Shown piece after piece: positions 42,745 to 52,420 of a stretch of 59,336 bases of DNA; position 1 is the first letter of the stretch; each line of letters starts with the position of its first letter. This DNA comes from Clostridia bacterium. Its GTDB lineage: Bacteria; Bacillota; Clostridia; Christensenellales; DTU072. The position numbers and the translations under genes are program-made. The stretch is from contig JAFVRJ010000013.1 of the NCBI GenBank assembly GCA_017504305.1, forward strand, positions 1-59,336, in the 5' to 3' direction. The notes under the pieces were generated by a model. The model was not told the DNA's origin. It worked only from the letters and a program-made list of their open reading frames with translations, and ran no database searches.

Positions 42745-44211
42745 CTAAATATCCAGCTCGTCGAGGTTGATATCCTTGACGTTACGGAAGACCGAGGCTA
42801 TTTCTTCAGCGGTATAGTCCTGCTTGATAACCATATCTTTAGCGTCTTGTTTTTTGCTCTTTTTGGGAGAGGAGGGGGTATCTGCGATAAAGGCTCTTGC
42901 GCCCTCTGCCGTATGGATGTCGTTTTCCTTCAAAATAAGCAAAATTTTGTTGATATAGCTCATGGGGAAGGGCTTTCCGCTTGCGCTTTCGGCTACTGCC
43001 AAAACGGTCTCGTGGTCAAAGCCCCAATCCTCGATAAATACGCGGTAAAAATCTCTATCTCTCGAGGTGATGAAGGGCTCGGCGTTGCAAGCCGAAAGGA
43101 CCTCTCTGATAGCGCCGTCGATTTGGGCTTGACGGGCTACGTAAGCGTTGATGCCTTGCTCGGTTACGATGCCGAGTTTATAAAATTTATCAACGACAAC
43201 TTGCATGCCGTCGAGGGTTTTTACGTTACGCATAAAGCAGAACTTTGCAATAGCGAGTAGGGCGCTCTTTTCAAAGCCGGAGTTCAACCAAGGTTGGACG
43301 TAGGTTTCGATGGGCATATCTAAAGTTGCGTAGTAAGAGCCGAGGGTGCGTATAATGTCACCGGTGAAGCGACGAACGTCGTCCTTTTGCTTTTGATAGG
43401 CGTCGATTTCGGTGGCGGTGATTGCGCCGGCGGAATAAAGCTCTTCCATAAGCCTGCTTAAGCGTGACATACCGCCTTTGCGTTTACATATACGGCAAGC
43501 GGTCAAAATAGCATCCATTTTGAAGCCGTATTCTTTGGACCAGAGAGCGTAAGCTTCGTGATCTTCAACGGCGGGCTCCGATTTTAAGCCGAGTTCTTTG
43601 TAAATCGCGAGCATATCGCTACTGTTGCGTTCAAGCTCGTTTAAGCGGTCGTTGACGGCAAGTTCGGTGAGCAATCCTTGTTTTGCCCAACTCGCCGCAA
43701 GGCCTACTACGCTGGCGGTATTGGTGGTGCCTTTTTTGTCGCGACAGTATCTTGCGATAAGGAGCATGGCGTTGGATTCCATTTTGTAGCTCTTAATCGT
43801 TTCGACGTAGCGTAGAATATCTTGTTCGGGGATAATTTTTTCGGGGAATATGCGACGGAGTTCGTCAACGAACTCGCTAAATTCGCGAGCGTTGTAAAGC
43901 ACCGTTTTGCTCATGGGGATTTTGACGGAGTTATAAGTTATGCCGATAGGAGTGGTTTGGTTGATGGTGACGAGCCCTAAATCTTGCCAATAACCAAAAG
44001 CGTTCATAATACGCGTTTCGGTGAGGTGGAGTGCGTACGAAATCGCCTCAACGGTATTGTTGCGGTCGTCGTTACGGGCAAGCATTAGCCCGTAAAGATA
44101 AACTTTTACGTCGATAGCGTCGGCTTCGGGTAAGTATTTTGCCAAAAAAACGTTATCGATTTGGGTGTAACCTTCCCTAACGTAGTCTCTACTTAAAGTA
44201 CAAAATCCCAT
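42745..44211 (-). CDS. DnaD/DnaB-like replication initiation protein
   Basis: 488 residues. An N-terminal winged-helix region ('YTQIDNVFLAKYLPEADAIDVKVYLYGLMLA...SYALHLTETRIMNAFGYWQDLGLV') is followed by repeated DnaD-type helical domains with the YxxxIxxW-like pattern ('DILRYVETIKSYKMESNAMLLIARYCRDK', 'EAYALWSKEYGFKMDAILTACRICKRK', 'FYRVFIEDWGFDHETVLAVAE'). Such proteins remodel origin DNA and recruit the helicase loader encoded next. The number of DnaD-like repeats is larger than in Bacillus DnaD (one) and closer to a DnaB-type arrangement. A ribosome site AGGAGC precedes the ATG. Confidence 0.88.
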   Translation of the reverse strand: MGFCTLSRDYVREGYTQIDNVFLAKYLPEADAIDVKVYLYGLMLARNDDRNNTVEAISYALHLTETRIMNAFGYWQDLGLVTINQTTPIGITYNSVKIPMSKTVLYNAREFSEFVDELRRIFPEKIIPEQDILRYVETIKSYKMESNAMLLIARYCRDKKGTTNTASVVGLAASWAKQGLLTELAVNDRLNELERNSSDMLAIYKELGLKSEPAVEDHEAYALWSKEYGFKMDAILTACRICKRKGGMSRLSRLMEELYSAGAITATEIDAYQKQKDDVRRFTGDIIRTLGSYYATLDMPIETYVQPWLNSGFEKSALLAIAKFCFMRNVKTLDGMQVVVDKFYKLGIVTEQGINAYVARQAQIDGAIREVLSACNAEPFITSRDRDFYRVFIEDWGFDHETVLAVAESASGKPFPMSYINKILLILKENDIHTAEGARAFIADTPSSPKKSKKQDAKDMVIKQDYTAEEIASVFRNVKDINLDELDI

Positions 44212-44250
44212 TTTGCTCCTAAAAAATGCTCCGAATTATTAAATTAACTA

Positions 44251-44279
44251 TTGCATTATCATAATTCAAAGTGTATAAT
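44251..44279 (+). promoter_or_regulatory. Promoter of the Rad50/SbcC-like gene
   Basis: TTGCAT (44251-44256), 17-base spacer ending in GTG, TATAAT (44274-44279). The start codon of the large gene is 170 bases downstream, an unusually long leader for this genome. Confidence 0.75.
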
Positions 44280-44307
44280 TATTATACTTATAGTCCCTCG
44301 GAGGAGT

Positions 44308-44364
44308 ATGCCCTGCGACGGAACGCTATTTAATATACCACAACCGCAATGGTTTTTGGTATAA
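44308..44364 (+). CDS. Possible leader peptide, 18 codons
   Basis: GGAGGAG at 44300-44306, ATG at 44308, then 18 codons (MPCDGTLFNIPQPQWFLV) to TAA at 44362. The end of the frame overlaps a hairpin TATACCA / TGGTATA (44334-44340 with 44356-44362) with inner AACC / GGTT. The layout is that of a translated leader over a fold, but the frame is short and could arise by chance. Confidence 0.4.
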   Translation: MPCDGTLFNIPQPQWFLV

Positions 44365-44449
44365 AAAAATAGATAAATTTCACAATCCACAACATATAGT
44401 GTGCTTAATTTTGGGTGGCACAAGTATATAAACATTACGGAGGAGCAAT

Positions 44450-47400
44450 ATGAAACTCATCAATTTGGTATTCCAAGGTATAACCGCTCGTGAAGAGAAT
44501 TACGACTTTGGCAACAAAGCTGCCGGTTGCATCGTTTTACACGATGGTAACAAGAAGGCTTTGAGCGACGCATTAGGCTTTGCTTTATACGGCAACGCAG
44601 ATCCTCAAGGATACAAGCTTCCTTTGCGCGTAGAGCTCAAGTTCGCAGTCGAAGACGTCGAATACGCACTTACTCGTGAACTCGTTCAAGAAGAATCTGG
44701 CGCAGTATCCGAAAGCGTATCTTTATACGATCTTAACACCGGTGATCTTTACGGCGACGATAAAGAAGAAATCGATGCATATCTTTTAGAGAGAATTGGT
44801 CTTGAAAAAGAAGATTTCTTAAAGCTTTTATTTATCGATATGGAAGCTACCGCACCTATCGCAGGCGACTCCGTTACTCGTGAAAGTTATTTAGCAGAGC
44901 GTCTTGCAGAGCTTGCTACGTCCGAGAAAGTTCTTGGCAAGTACGGTGAACTCAAGGCGGCGGAACAAGAAGTATTAGATTATATCGAAGGCATCGAAAG
45001 CGTAACCCGCGACCAAATCAAGGACCAACAACTTGCAGTTGATAACGATAAACTTGCTCTTGAGGCACTCCGTAACCAAATAGACGAAGTTAACATCGAA
45101 ATCATGCACGCCGAAAAATATCGTGAAGAACTCGACCAATACAACCAAGCTGTTGCGAAGATGGAAGTTCTTAACGCTAAATCGGAAGAAATGGCAGCAG
45201 TAGCCGACAAAGCGGCAAGAAGCGAAGCTGCAAAAGAAATTGCATCCGTATTCTATAAATATCAAGAAACCCAAAACGCACTTGCAGTTATCGAGCAAGA
45301 AATTATAGAGTCTACCCAAGAGCTCGATGCTCTTGAAGCTAAAGTTCAAGAAGGTCAAGCAAGCGAAAAGCTCCTTGGCGACGAGTACGTAGCCGCTAAC
45401 ATCCGTTCAGTTGAACTCAATGCAAAGCTCCGCGAGATTATTAAGGAAGGTAGCGTAAATCCCGCATCTGTAAAGATTAAGGAAATCATCGAAAGCTACT
45501 ATGCAGATTCTCAAGACGAAATTAAAGAACTTCAAGCTAAAAAGGCAACCATCGATGCCGATTACGACGCATTGACCAAGAGCTGTGACGAGCTTTACGA
45601 GCGTAAGCTTGCTATCCGCGACGGAGCAGATTACAAAAAGGCTGTTCAAGACGGCGCCGTTCTCGAAGGTAATATTGCTCAAGCAGAAAGCTCTCTTGCC
45701 GAAGCTAACGAGCGTATCGAAGCGCTTATGAAGAGAAGAGCAGAGCTTTACGAAGCAAACGTTGACGTTGCCGCTAAAGCCAAGAAGCTCGGTCAAGACG
45801 TTCAAAGATTGGAAAAGGAAGTTCGCTCCGGTTACGCAACCGTAGAAGAAGCCGTCAACGCAGACGCTCTTTACAAGAACACCCTTTACACCAAGCACTT
45901 ATTCGTTAGCGAGCACGAAGTAGACCTCGATGCAGTTAACAAGAAGATAGTTGCAGTTGAAGCATCTGCAAAGGGCTATGGCGAAAAGCTCGAAAAACTT
46001 TCCACTCGCAGAGCAGAAGTTGTTGCTCACCGCGCAAAGCTTGCAGATAAGCTTGCACTCCTTAACGAAAAACTTATGGAGTATATGAGCTTCAACCGTT
46101 TAAGAGATATCTCCAACGATATCGCATACGGTAGCCGTTGTCCCGTTTGCGACGGATTCGTAGCACAAAAGAAGGATCTTCCCCTCCGTGATACCAAAGC
46201 TCTTGACGACCAAATCAAGGCAGTTCAAGCAGAACTCAAGAAGGACGACGACGCTATCCTCGCAGCAGAATCCACCATCGGTCAATATCAAGCTGCAACC
46301 ACCGTTTCCAATCAATACCTTGCTTCCCTTATCTCCACCAAAGAGGGACACGAAGCTGCTATTAACGGCGTACTCAAAGAGTACAACGTAGCTACCATCG
46401 AGGAGTTGTTCGCTCTTACCCAACAAGCTATTGCAAACAGCAACTCTTACCTCCGCAAGGTAAACCTTTACAACGTAAAGAAAGCGGAACTTGCTAACGC
46501 AACCGAACTCAACGATTCTATCGTTGATCAAATCAATAATATCGATACCGTATCTCTTCCCAAAGAGAACGAAGTTGTTAAGGCTCTCGAAAGCTTGATA
46601 GTCGACACTCGTACCGCATACGATCAAATGGCAGGTTACTATAACGGCGAAAGCGCAATCGAGCTCCTCAACAAACTCCAAATCGTTGAAAAGGAATACG
46701 AAGCAATCGAGCAAGAACTCGAAGCTAACGAAGCAACCCTCAAGGACGTTAAGGCAGAGAAGGAAGCAGTAGACGCTCGTCTAACCGCGCTCACCGCACG
46801 CACCATCATCCTTGAAGACGGCGGACTTGAACTTACTTATAGCGACGTTGTTACCAAGGCTTACTCCGATTTACTATCTGCAATCTGCAAGGAAATCGAC
46901 ACCGTAGAAGCAACCAAGGAACGCACCAAGTTACGTATAGCAGGTCTCAAGAAGGTTGTTGCCGAAACTATTGCAAAGCGCGACGAGCTCAAGGAAGATA
47001 TTATTGCAAGAGTTGCAGCACTCGATTCCGCACAAGACACCGTTGCATTGATGTACGGCGATTACGAAACCAAATTTGAAGAGCTTGGCATCAAGACCGT
47101 TGCAGATCTTGAATCGGCTATCCTTTCCGAGCAAGAACTCGAAGCAACTAAAGCAAAGATGTTTGCTTACGATGAGGACGTAGCGGTTACCCAAGAGGAC
47201 GTACGTGCATATAACGAGTCCATCAACGCTCATATCGGCTACTATGAGAACTACGAGAACAACGTTCAAACCCTTGCATCTTTACGTGAGCAAGAAGTAA
47301 ACGCAGTACTCGCTCTTTCCAACCAAAAGGCAATCCTCGAGGATATGGAATATCGTTATGAAGAACTCATCGATTGCAACAAGTCCCTTGCAGAACTTCA

Positions 47401-47830
47401 ATCCAAAATAAAGGGTATCGAAGATCTTAAGGGCGCAATTAAAGAAGGCGCAGTTATAGCAAGTGGTCTTGCAAACGTTATCGCAGAGCGCGCAAACGAC
47501 ATCGTAAGAAGCGCATCCAAGAACCGTTATTACCTCAACAGCGGTGACAATGGTGAAATGGTACTTTCCATCAACGGCAAAGGTAAAGTTCGCCAAGACA
47601 AGCTCACCAAGGAAGAAAAGGTAATCCTTCCCTTCGCAGTTGCAGCAGCTTATAACGAAGTTATGGTAGCGCTCCTCGCAGGCGACTTAACCCCTGCAGT
47701 CGTAGTAGGCGAAGATATTTCCGATAAGCAAAGTCTTGCTCCCATCGTAGAGTACAGCAAGGGAAAGGAAATCATCGCTATCCCTGTAGCAGAAACTGCT
47801 TTCTTAAACGCAGTAAGCAAACTCGCATAA
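44450..47830 (+). CDS. Rad50/SbcC-shaped coiled-coil protein with degenerate ATPase motifs
   Basis: 1126 residues. The layout is that of SbcC/Rad50: a globular N-terminal end, a long coiled coil, a zinc hook CPVC (C564, C567) exactly at the midpoint, a returning coiled coil and a globular C-terminal end. The N-terminal end keeps 'DALGFALYG' but where SbcC has G-x-x-G-x-G-K-S/T this protein has 'VLHDGNKKAL' (29-38), without the Gly-Lys-Ser/Thr core. At the other end the signature LSGGE reads 'LTKEE' and Walker B reads 'AVVVGED'. ATP hydrolysis is therefore doubtful. No sbcD/mre11 nuclease gene is adjacent. The start follows GGAGGAG and codon bias suggests strong expression. Confidence 0.82.
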   Translation: MKLINLVFQGITAREENYDFGNKAAGCIVLHDGNKKALSDALGFALYGNADPQGYKLPLRVELKFAVEDVEYALTRELVQEESGAVSESVSLYDLNTGDLYGDDKEEIDAYLLERIGLEKEDFLKLLFIDMEATAPIAGDSVTRESYLAERLAELATSEKVLGKYGELKAAEQEVLDYIEGIESVTRDQIKDQQLAVDNDKLALEALRNQIDEVNIEIMHAEKYREELDQYNQAVAKMEVLNAKSEEMAAVADKAARSEAAKEIASVFYKYQETQNALAVIEQEIIESTQELDALEAKVQEGQASEKLLGDEYVAANIRSVELNAKLREIIKEGSVNPASVKIKEIIESYYADSQDEIKELQAKKATIDADYDALTKSCDELYERKLAIRDGADYKKAVQDGAVLEGNIAQAESSLAEANERIEALMKRRAELYEANVDVAAKAKKLGQDVQRLEKEVRSGYATVEEAVNADALYKNTLYTKHLFVSEHEVDLDAVNKKIVAVEASAKGYGEKLEKLSTRRAEVVAHRAKLADKLALLNEKLMEYMSFNRLRDISNDIAYGSRCPVCDGFVAQKKDLPLRDTKALDDQIKAVQAELKKDDDAILAAESTIGQYQAATTVSNQYLASLISTKEGHEAAINGVLKEYNVATIEELFALTQQAIANSNSYLRKVNLYNVKKAELANATELNDSIVDQINNIDTVSLPKENEVVKALESLIVDTRTAYDQMAGYYNGESAIELLNKLQIVEKEYEAIEQELEANEATLKDVKAEKEAVDARLTALTARTIILEDGGLELTYSDVVTKAYSDLLSAICKEIDTVEATKERTKLRIAGLKKVVAETIAKRDELKEDIIARVAALDSAQDTVALMYGDYETKFEELGIKTVADLESAILSEQELEATKAKMFAYDEDVAVTQEDVRAYNESINAHIGYYENYENNVQTLASLREQEVNAVLALSNQKAILEDMEYRYEELIDCNKSLAELQSKIKGIEDLKGAIKEGAVIASGLANVIAERANDIVRSASKNRYYLNSGDNGEMVLSINGKGKVRQDKLTKEEKVILPFAVAAAYNEVMVALLAGDLTPAVVVGEDISDKQSLAPIVEYSKGKEIIAIPVAETAFLNAVSKLA

Positions 47831-47856
47831 CAGATATTAACAATTAAATTGACGGA

Positions 47857-47881
47857 TTTGCGGAGCAGTTTGCTCCGCAAA
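47857..47881 (+). terminator. Perfect hairpin between the Rad50-like gene and queT
   Basis: TTTGCGGAGCA / TGCTCCGCAAA (47857-47867 with 47871-47881), loop GTT, followed by TTTG only. It could be a weak terminator or an attenuator for the next gene. I looked for a preQ1 riboswitch in this gap and found none. Confidence 0.55.
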
Positions 47882-47902
47882 TTTGACTATATAAGGACAC
47901 TC

Positions 47903-48403
47903 ATGATAAAAAGACGCACTCTCATATTTGCACGAATCGCGGTTATTGCCGCGCTATATTTTGTGCTAACCTTCTTTGTGCCGGCAATTTCTTACGGGCC
48001 GTTACAATTTAGGGTAGGGGAGGCGCTCACGCTACTACCGATCATCATGCCGGAAGCCGCAATAGGCGTAACGCTCGGATGCTTTATAGCAAACGTATTT
48101 AGCCCTTACGCTTGGTACGATATGGTATTCGGGACGTTAGCAACCGCTATAGCGGCGCTACTTACCTATTTAATAGGCAGGTGGCTGAAGGATAAAAAAT
48201 TATGGGTGCGTTGCTTGGTAGGCGCAATTCCGCCGATAGTAGTCAACGCCATCGTACTCCCGTTAATGTGGTTGATAAGCGGGTCTGACAGCGCGTTTTT
48301 TATCAATATGGGGTTACTGCTACTTACCCAAACGGGCTCGGTTGCGGTACTCGGTACACCCCTCGTAATGGGCCTTGATAAGGCTAAAATAGGTAGAAAT
48401 TAA
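47903..48403 (+). CDS. queT: QueT family queuosine-precursor transporter
   Basis: 166 residues with about five membrane segments. 'YGPLQFRVGEALTLLPIIMPEAAIGVTLGCFIANVF' and 'DMVFGTLATAIAALLTYLI' match QueT, the substrate-binding S-component that works with the shared energy-coupling-factor ATPases and EcfT for uptake of a queuosine precursor. The energising genes are not in the window. The ATG at 47903 follows AAGGA and is 22 bases after the hairpin. The exact precursor (preQ0, preQ1 or queuine) cannot be told from sequence. Confidence 0.82.
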   Translation: MIKRRTLIFARIAVIAALYFVLTFFVPAISYGPLQFRVGEALTLLPIIMPEAAIGVTLGCFIANVFSPYAWYDMVFGTLATAIAALLTYLIGRWLKDKKLWVRCLVGAIPPIVVNAIVLPLMWLISGSDSAFFINMGLLLLTQTGSVAVLGTPLVMGLDKAKIGRN

Positions 48404-48417
48404 TACCAATAAAACTA

Positions 48418-48446
48418 TTGACTTAATTAATTATATAATATATAAT
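48418..48446 (+). promoter_or_regulatory. Promoter of the greA-lysS-ricT operon
   Basis: TTGACT (48418-48423), 17-base spacer, consensus TATAAT (48441-48446). Seven genes may be read from here; all gaps to ricT are 45 bases or fewer. Confidence 0.8.
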
Positions 48447-48490
48447 CTACAAGCACCCGAGCAGGACGCTCGTATATAATGGAGGTAACT

Positions 48491-48973
48491 ATGGAAAAAA
48501 CAATCCCGCTAACCCAAAAGAAGTTTGATGAGCTCACCGCAAAATTGCAAGAGCTAAAAACTACCGGAAAAGCGGAAATCGCACTTGCACTCAAAACGGC
48601 AAAAGAATTTGGCGATCTCTCTGAAAACGCCGAGTACACCGCTGCCAAAGACGCGCAAGAAAAGCTCGAAATCGAGATTTACAAAACCGAAGAAATCCTC
48701 TCTAAAGCATATCCCATCGACGTTAGCTTACTAAGTACTAAAGAGGTCGGAGTAGGTTCAGTAGTTAAGGTTTTATTCGACGGTGACGACGAAGAAGACG
48801 CCGAAGTTTATCAAATCCTTAACCGTATCGAAGTTGATACTGCACACAATCGCATCAGTGACGAGTCGCCTCTCGGCGCAGCTCTCATGGGCAAGAAAAA
48901 GGGCGATGAAGTATCCTTTAAGGCCCCTGGTGGTAACCTAATCTCATTAAAAATAATCAACATCAGCAAATAA
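48491..48973 (+). CDS. greA: Transcription elongation factor GreA
   Basis: 160 residues. N-terminal coiled coil with the acidic tip 'TAKEFGDLSENAEYTAAKDAQ' (Asp and Glu that help RNA polymerase cut backtracked RNA), then the FKBP-like C-terminal domain ('ESPLGAALMGKKKGDEVSFKAPGG'). GGAGG lies 5 bases before the ATG at 48491; an in-frame ATG at 48479 falls in that ribosome site. It is followed by lysS after 9 bases, the common greA-lysS pairing. Confidence 0.95.
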   Translation: MEKTIPLTQKKFDELTAKLQELKTTGKAEIALALKTAKEFGDLSENAEYTAAKDAQEKLEIEIYKTEEILSKAYPIDVSLLSTKEVGVGSVVKVLFDGDDEEDAEVYQILNRIEVDTAHNRISDESPLGAALMGKKKGDEVSFKAPGGNLISLKIINISK

Positions 48974-48982
48974 GGAACTACT

Positions 48983-50491
48983 ATGGAACAAGAAAACAAA
49001 AAGGTACAAGCACCCCAAACCGAAGAGGTACAAGATATCAATGAAATCATAGCAGTGCGTCGTCAAAAACTCGAGGATCTTCGTGCGGACGGCAAAGATC
49101 CTTATGAGGTTGTTAAGTACGACGTAACCGCTACCGCAAAAGATATTTTTGCAAATTACTCGGACTATGAGGGCAAGACGGTATCTATCGCAGGACGTAT
49201 CATGTCCAAGCGCGTTATGGGTAAGGCAAGCTTTATACACGTTCAAGACGGCACCGATAAAATCCAATCTTACGTACGCATCGACGCTCTTGGCGAAGAA
49301 GCCTACACCGCTTTCAAAAAGCTCGACATTGGCGACATCATCGGTATCGTAGGTGAAATATTCACTACCCATAAAGGCGAAATCAGCGTTAAGGCTACCG
49401 AATACAAACTTCTTTCGAAGTCCTTACTTCCCTTGCCCGAAAAGTATCACGGATTAAAGGATCAGGACACCCGTTATCGTCAACGTTACGTTGATTTGAT
49501 CGTCAATCCCGAAGTTAAAGATACCTTCGTAAAACGCTCCAAGATAATCACCGCAATCCGCGAGTACTTGAACGATAGGGGTTATATCGAAGTTGACACC
49601 CCCATCCTCAACACCATCCCCAGCGGTGCAAACGCACGTCCCTTCATCACCCACCACAACACTCTTGATATCGATATGTTCTTACGTATCGCTCCCGAGC
49701 TTTACCTTAAGAGACTTATCGTAGGTGGCTTTGATAAGGTTTACGAAATGGGTAGACTTTTCCGTAACGAGGGTATGGATACCAAGCACAACCCCGAGTT
49801 CACCACCATCGAGCTCTACGAAGCATACACCGATTACCACGGCATGATGGATATTGCTGAAGGTATGTTCAAGTACGTAGCTGAAAAGGTTCTCGGCACC
49901 ACCACCCTTCAATATCAAGGTAAGGAAATTGAACTTGGTGGCGATTGGCGTAGAGTTACCATGGCAGACCTCGTAAAAGAGGAACTTGGTCTTGACTTTG
50001 AAAACGAAGAGCTTTCAGTTCTTATCGAAAAGGCAAAGGCAATGGGCGTTGATATCGACAAAAACGAGTGCTGGGGCAAGGCATTGTACCAAGTATTCGA
50101 CGAGCTTATCGAAAGCAAGCTTATTCAACCGACCTTCGTTATCGATTATCCGGTAGAAGTATCTCCCCTTGCAAAGCGCAAGCCCACCGATAAACGTTTG
50201 ACCGAGCGTTTTGAGTTCTTTATGAACGGCTTTGAAATGGGTAACGCATTTAGCGAGCTTAACGATCCTATCGATCAACGTAAACGTTTTGAGGACCAAG
50301 TAAAAGAACGCGAAAAGGGCGACGACGAGGCTCAAATGATGGACGACGACTTCGTAACCGCACTTGAGTATGGTCTACCCCCGACGGGTGGCTTGGGCAT
50401 CGGTATCGATAGAATGATAATGCTCTTTACCGATTCGGCTTCCATCCGCGACGTTCTCTTGTTCCCGACGATGAAGCCCATCAAGGCGTAA
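48983..50491 (+). CDS. lysS: Lysyl-tRNA synthetase, class II
   Basis: 502 residues. N-terminal OB-fold for the anticodon ('[26 protein letters not shown]'), class II motif 2 '[23 protein letters not shown]' and motif 3 '[19 protein letters not shown]' are all present. The enzyme charges tRNA-Lys. AAGGA precedes the ATG. A one-base gap joins it to the following decarboxylase gene. Full length and no missing motif. Confidence 0.97.
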   Translation: MEQENKKVQAPQTEEVQDINEIIAVRRQKLEDLRADGKDPYEVVKYDVTATAKDIFANYSDYEGKTVSIAGRIMSKRVMGKASFIHVQDGTDKIQSYVRIDALGEEAYTAFKKLDIGDIIGIVGEIFTTHKGEISVKATEYKLLSKSLLPLPEKYHGLKDQDTRYRQRYVDLIVNPEVKDTFVKRSKIITAIREYLNDRGYIEVDTPILNTIPSGANARPFITHHNTLDIDMFLRIAPELYLKRLIVGGFDKVYEMGRLFRNEGMDTKHNPEFTTIELYEAYTDYHGMMDIAEGMFKYVAEKVLGTTTLQYQGKEIELGGDWRRVTMADLVKEELGLDFENEELSVLIEKAKAMGVDIDKNECWGKALYQVFDELIESKLIQPTFVIDYPVEVSPLAKRKPTDKRLTERFEFFMNGFEMGNAFSELNDPIDQRKRFEDQVKEREKGDDEAQMMDDDFVTALEYGLPPTGGLGIGIDRMIMLFTDSASIRDVLLFPTMKPIKA

Positions 50492-50492
50492 T

Positions 50493-51755
50493 ATGCTCAC
50501 ACCTCTTAACGACGTATTAAAACTTAAGAGCGATCACCTGTCTTTTCATACCCCCGGACATAGCGGGGGTATGGTTATTTATTCCTTAAGTAACGCCCCG
50601 ATAGACGTTACCGAGTTGAGCTTTAGCGATAACCTACTAAATGCAGAGGGTGTTATACTCCAAAGCGAAATGGAGGTTAGCAAGGCTTACGGCACGCAAA
50701 ACGTATTGTATTCTACCGCAGGAGCTACCGCACTTATTCATACGGTTATAAGAGCGTTAAGAAGTAAAGGCAACTTTTTGATTTTCGGCGACGCTCATAA
50801 ATCAATATATAACGCGTTAAGACTATACGTCGGCAAGGGCTATGCTTATAGCGGATTAGACCTTAAAGGCGCTATTACTAAAAGTAACGCCGGCGTTGTT
50901 ATAGTAACTTCACCCGACTACTTTGGAAGGACCCGTAACCTTAAGGAAATTCGTTCTATATGTGACGATGTGGGCGCAGTTTTGATAGTAGACGCATCGC
51001 ACGGCGCACATTTTGTATTTTCCCAAAACCTACCGAAATCGGCAACTGAATATGCAGATTTGGTTATCCACTCTTGCCATAAGACGATGCCTGTTTTGAC
51101 CGGTGGAGCTATACTTAATTATACCGACGAGTATAAGGCAAGTATATTAAGCACCTTTAGAGAAATCCATACCACGTCACCATCCTACCCCGTTATGGCA
51201 AGTATAGAGGGTGCGGTTGAGAGGTTTGACCGCGAGGGCGAGGTTTTGTATATAAAGACTCTTTCCAAAATTGCAGAGTTTACTAAAAATGCAAAAGACA
51301 AGCCTTACGAGGTGGTTGCAACCGACGACAAAACAAGGCTGGTTATCGAAACGCACTCCGATGCACTGAATATTGCTAAAGGTCTTGAGGCGCGCAATAT
51401 ATACCCCGAGATGGTTTACGGCAGTAAGCTTGTGTTTATCGTAACACCCTTTAACGCCGACAAGCTTTGTCTATTGCAACAAGCTCTTGACAGCGAAGTT
51501 TACGAAGGCGGATACGAGAGCGTTTCATTTGAAAACAAGGAGCTTATCGAATTAAACTTCCAAGGCGAAAGAGAGCAAATCCCCCTTGAAAAAGCAGAGG
51601 GCAGGGTTTGTTACGACGGAGTAGGGCTATATCCTCCCGGCGTACCCGTCATACTCCCCGGCGAAAGAATCGATAGCCAAAAATTGGACTTTTTACGTAG
51701 CCGTCTTAAATTAACCTTCGGGCTTGAAAACGGCATGGTAAATGTGGTAAAATAA
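50493..51755 (+). CDS. Orn/Lys/Arg decarboxylase-family PLP enzyme (YaaO type)
   Basis: 420 residues. PLP fold with 'LSFHTPGHSGG', 'YSTAGATALIHTVIRAL', 'LIVDASHGAHFVF' and the cofactor Lys197 in 'HSCHKTMPVLTGGAIL'. The C-terminal domain ends 'GVGLYPPGVPVILPGERI', typical of the Orn/Lys/Arg decarboxylase group. Shorter than SpeA (about 490 residues) and similar in size to other members found in front of tmk, the place of yaaO in Bacillus. It probably decarboxylates a basic amino acid for polyamines; the substrate is not resolved. Confidence 0.85.
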   Translation: MLTPLNDVLKLKSDHLSFHTPGHSGGMVIYSLSNAPIDVTELSFSDNLLNAEGVILQSEMEVSKAYGTQNVLYSTAGATALIHTVIRALRSKGNFLIFGDAHKSIYNALRLYVGKGYAYSGLDLKGAITKSNAGVVIVTSPDYFGRTRNLKEIRSICDDVGAVLIVDASHGAHFVFSQNLPKSATEYADLVIHSCHKTMPVLTGGAILNYTDEYKASILSTFREIHTTSPSYPVMASIEGAVERFDREGEVLYIKTLSKIAEFTKNAKDKPYEVVATDDKTRLVIETHSDALNIAKGLEARNIYPEMVYGSKLVFIVTPFNADKLCLLQQALDSEVYEGGYESVSFENKELIELNFQGEREQIPLEKAEGRVCYDGVGLYPPGVPVILPGERIDSQKLDFLRSRLKLTFGLENGMVNVVK

Positions 51756-51796
51756 TAGTTGACGTTTGGTTAAATAATAACTCTTTAGGAGCAGTT

Positions 51797-52420
51797 ATGC
51801 AAAGGAAGTTTATTACCGTAGAAGGTTGTGAAGGAGTAGGCAAATCCACCCAACTCCGTTTATTAAAAGATTATTTTGAAGAGCACGGTATCGATGCAGT
51901 TTTCACTCGTGAGCCGGGCGGTACTCCGGTTGCGGAAAGAATCAGGGCAATACTCCTCGACAAAAAACTACAAGTTTCACCCGAGGTTGAAGCAGCTTTA
52001 TTTGCTTGCGCACGTATGGAACATATCAATAATCTTATTCTTCCTTCACTCAAGCAAGGCAAGGTAGTAGTTTGCGATAGGTACATCGACTCCTCTTTAG
52101 CATATCAAGGAGTTGCGCGCAATCTCGGTATAGATAACGTTTATGAGATTAACGCATACGCTCGCGATAATTGCATGCCTGAATTAACCATTTTTATCGA
52201 TATGGACCCTGCAAACAGTTGGCGCAAAAAGAACGGCACCGTAATCCTCAACGATAGGATGGAGGGTGAGTCGCAAGAGTTCCATGCAGCTTGCTATCGC
52301 GGATATAAAGAGATGGCAAAGCGCGAGCCCGAACGTATCATATCCATCGTTCCCGATGAAGAAAAGTACGAAACCCATAGAGCTATAATCGCTACCCTTA
52401 AGGACAAAGGCATTATATGA
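51797..52420 (+). CDS. tmk: Thymidylate kinase
   Basis: 207 residues. P-loop GCEGVGKST (10-18), 'FTREPGGTPVAERIR' and 'VVCDRYIDSSLAYQG' identify the enzyme that makes dTDP from dTMP. AGGAG precedes the ATG. The stop codon overlaps the holB start (ATGA). Tmk-holB-ricT order is standard in Firmicutes. Confidence 0.96.
   Translation: MQRKFITVEGCEGVGKSTQLRLLKDYFEEHGIDAVFTREPGGTPVAERIRAILLDKKLQVSPEVEAALFACARMEHINNLILPSLKQGKVVVCDRYIDSSLAYQGVARNLGIDNVYEINAYARDNCMPELTIFIDMDPANSWRKKNGTVILNDRMEGESQEFHAACYRGYKEMAKREPERIISIVPDEEKYETHRAIIATLKDKGII

Noticed and set aside
47831..47902. preQ1 riboswitch before queT
   Set aside because: The gap holds only a simple 11-base hairpin; no preQ1-I or preQ1-II core sequence is seen.
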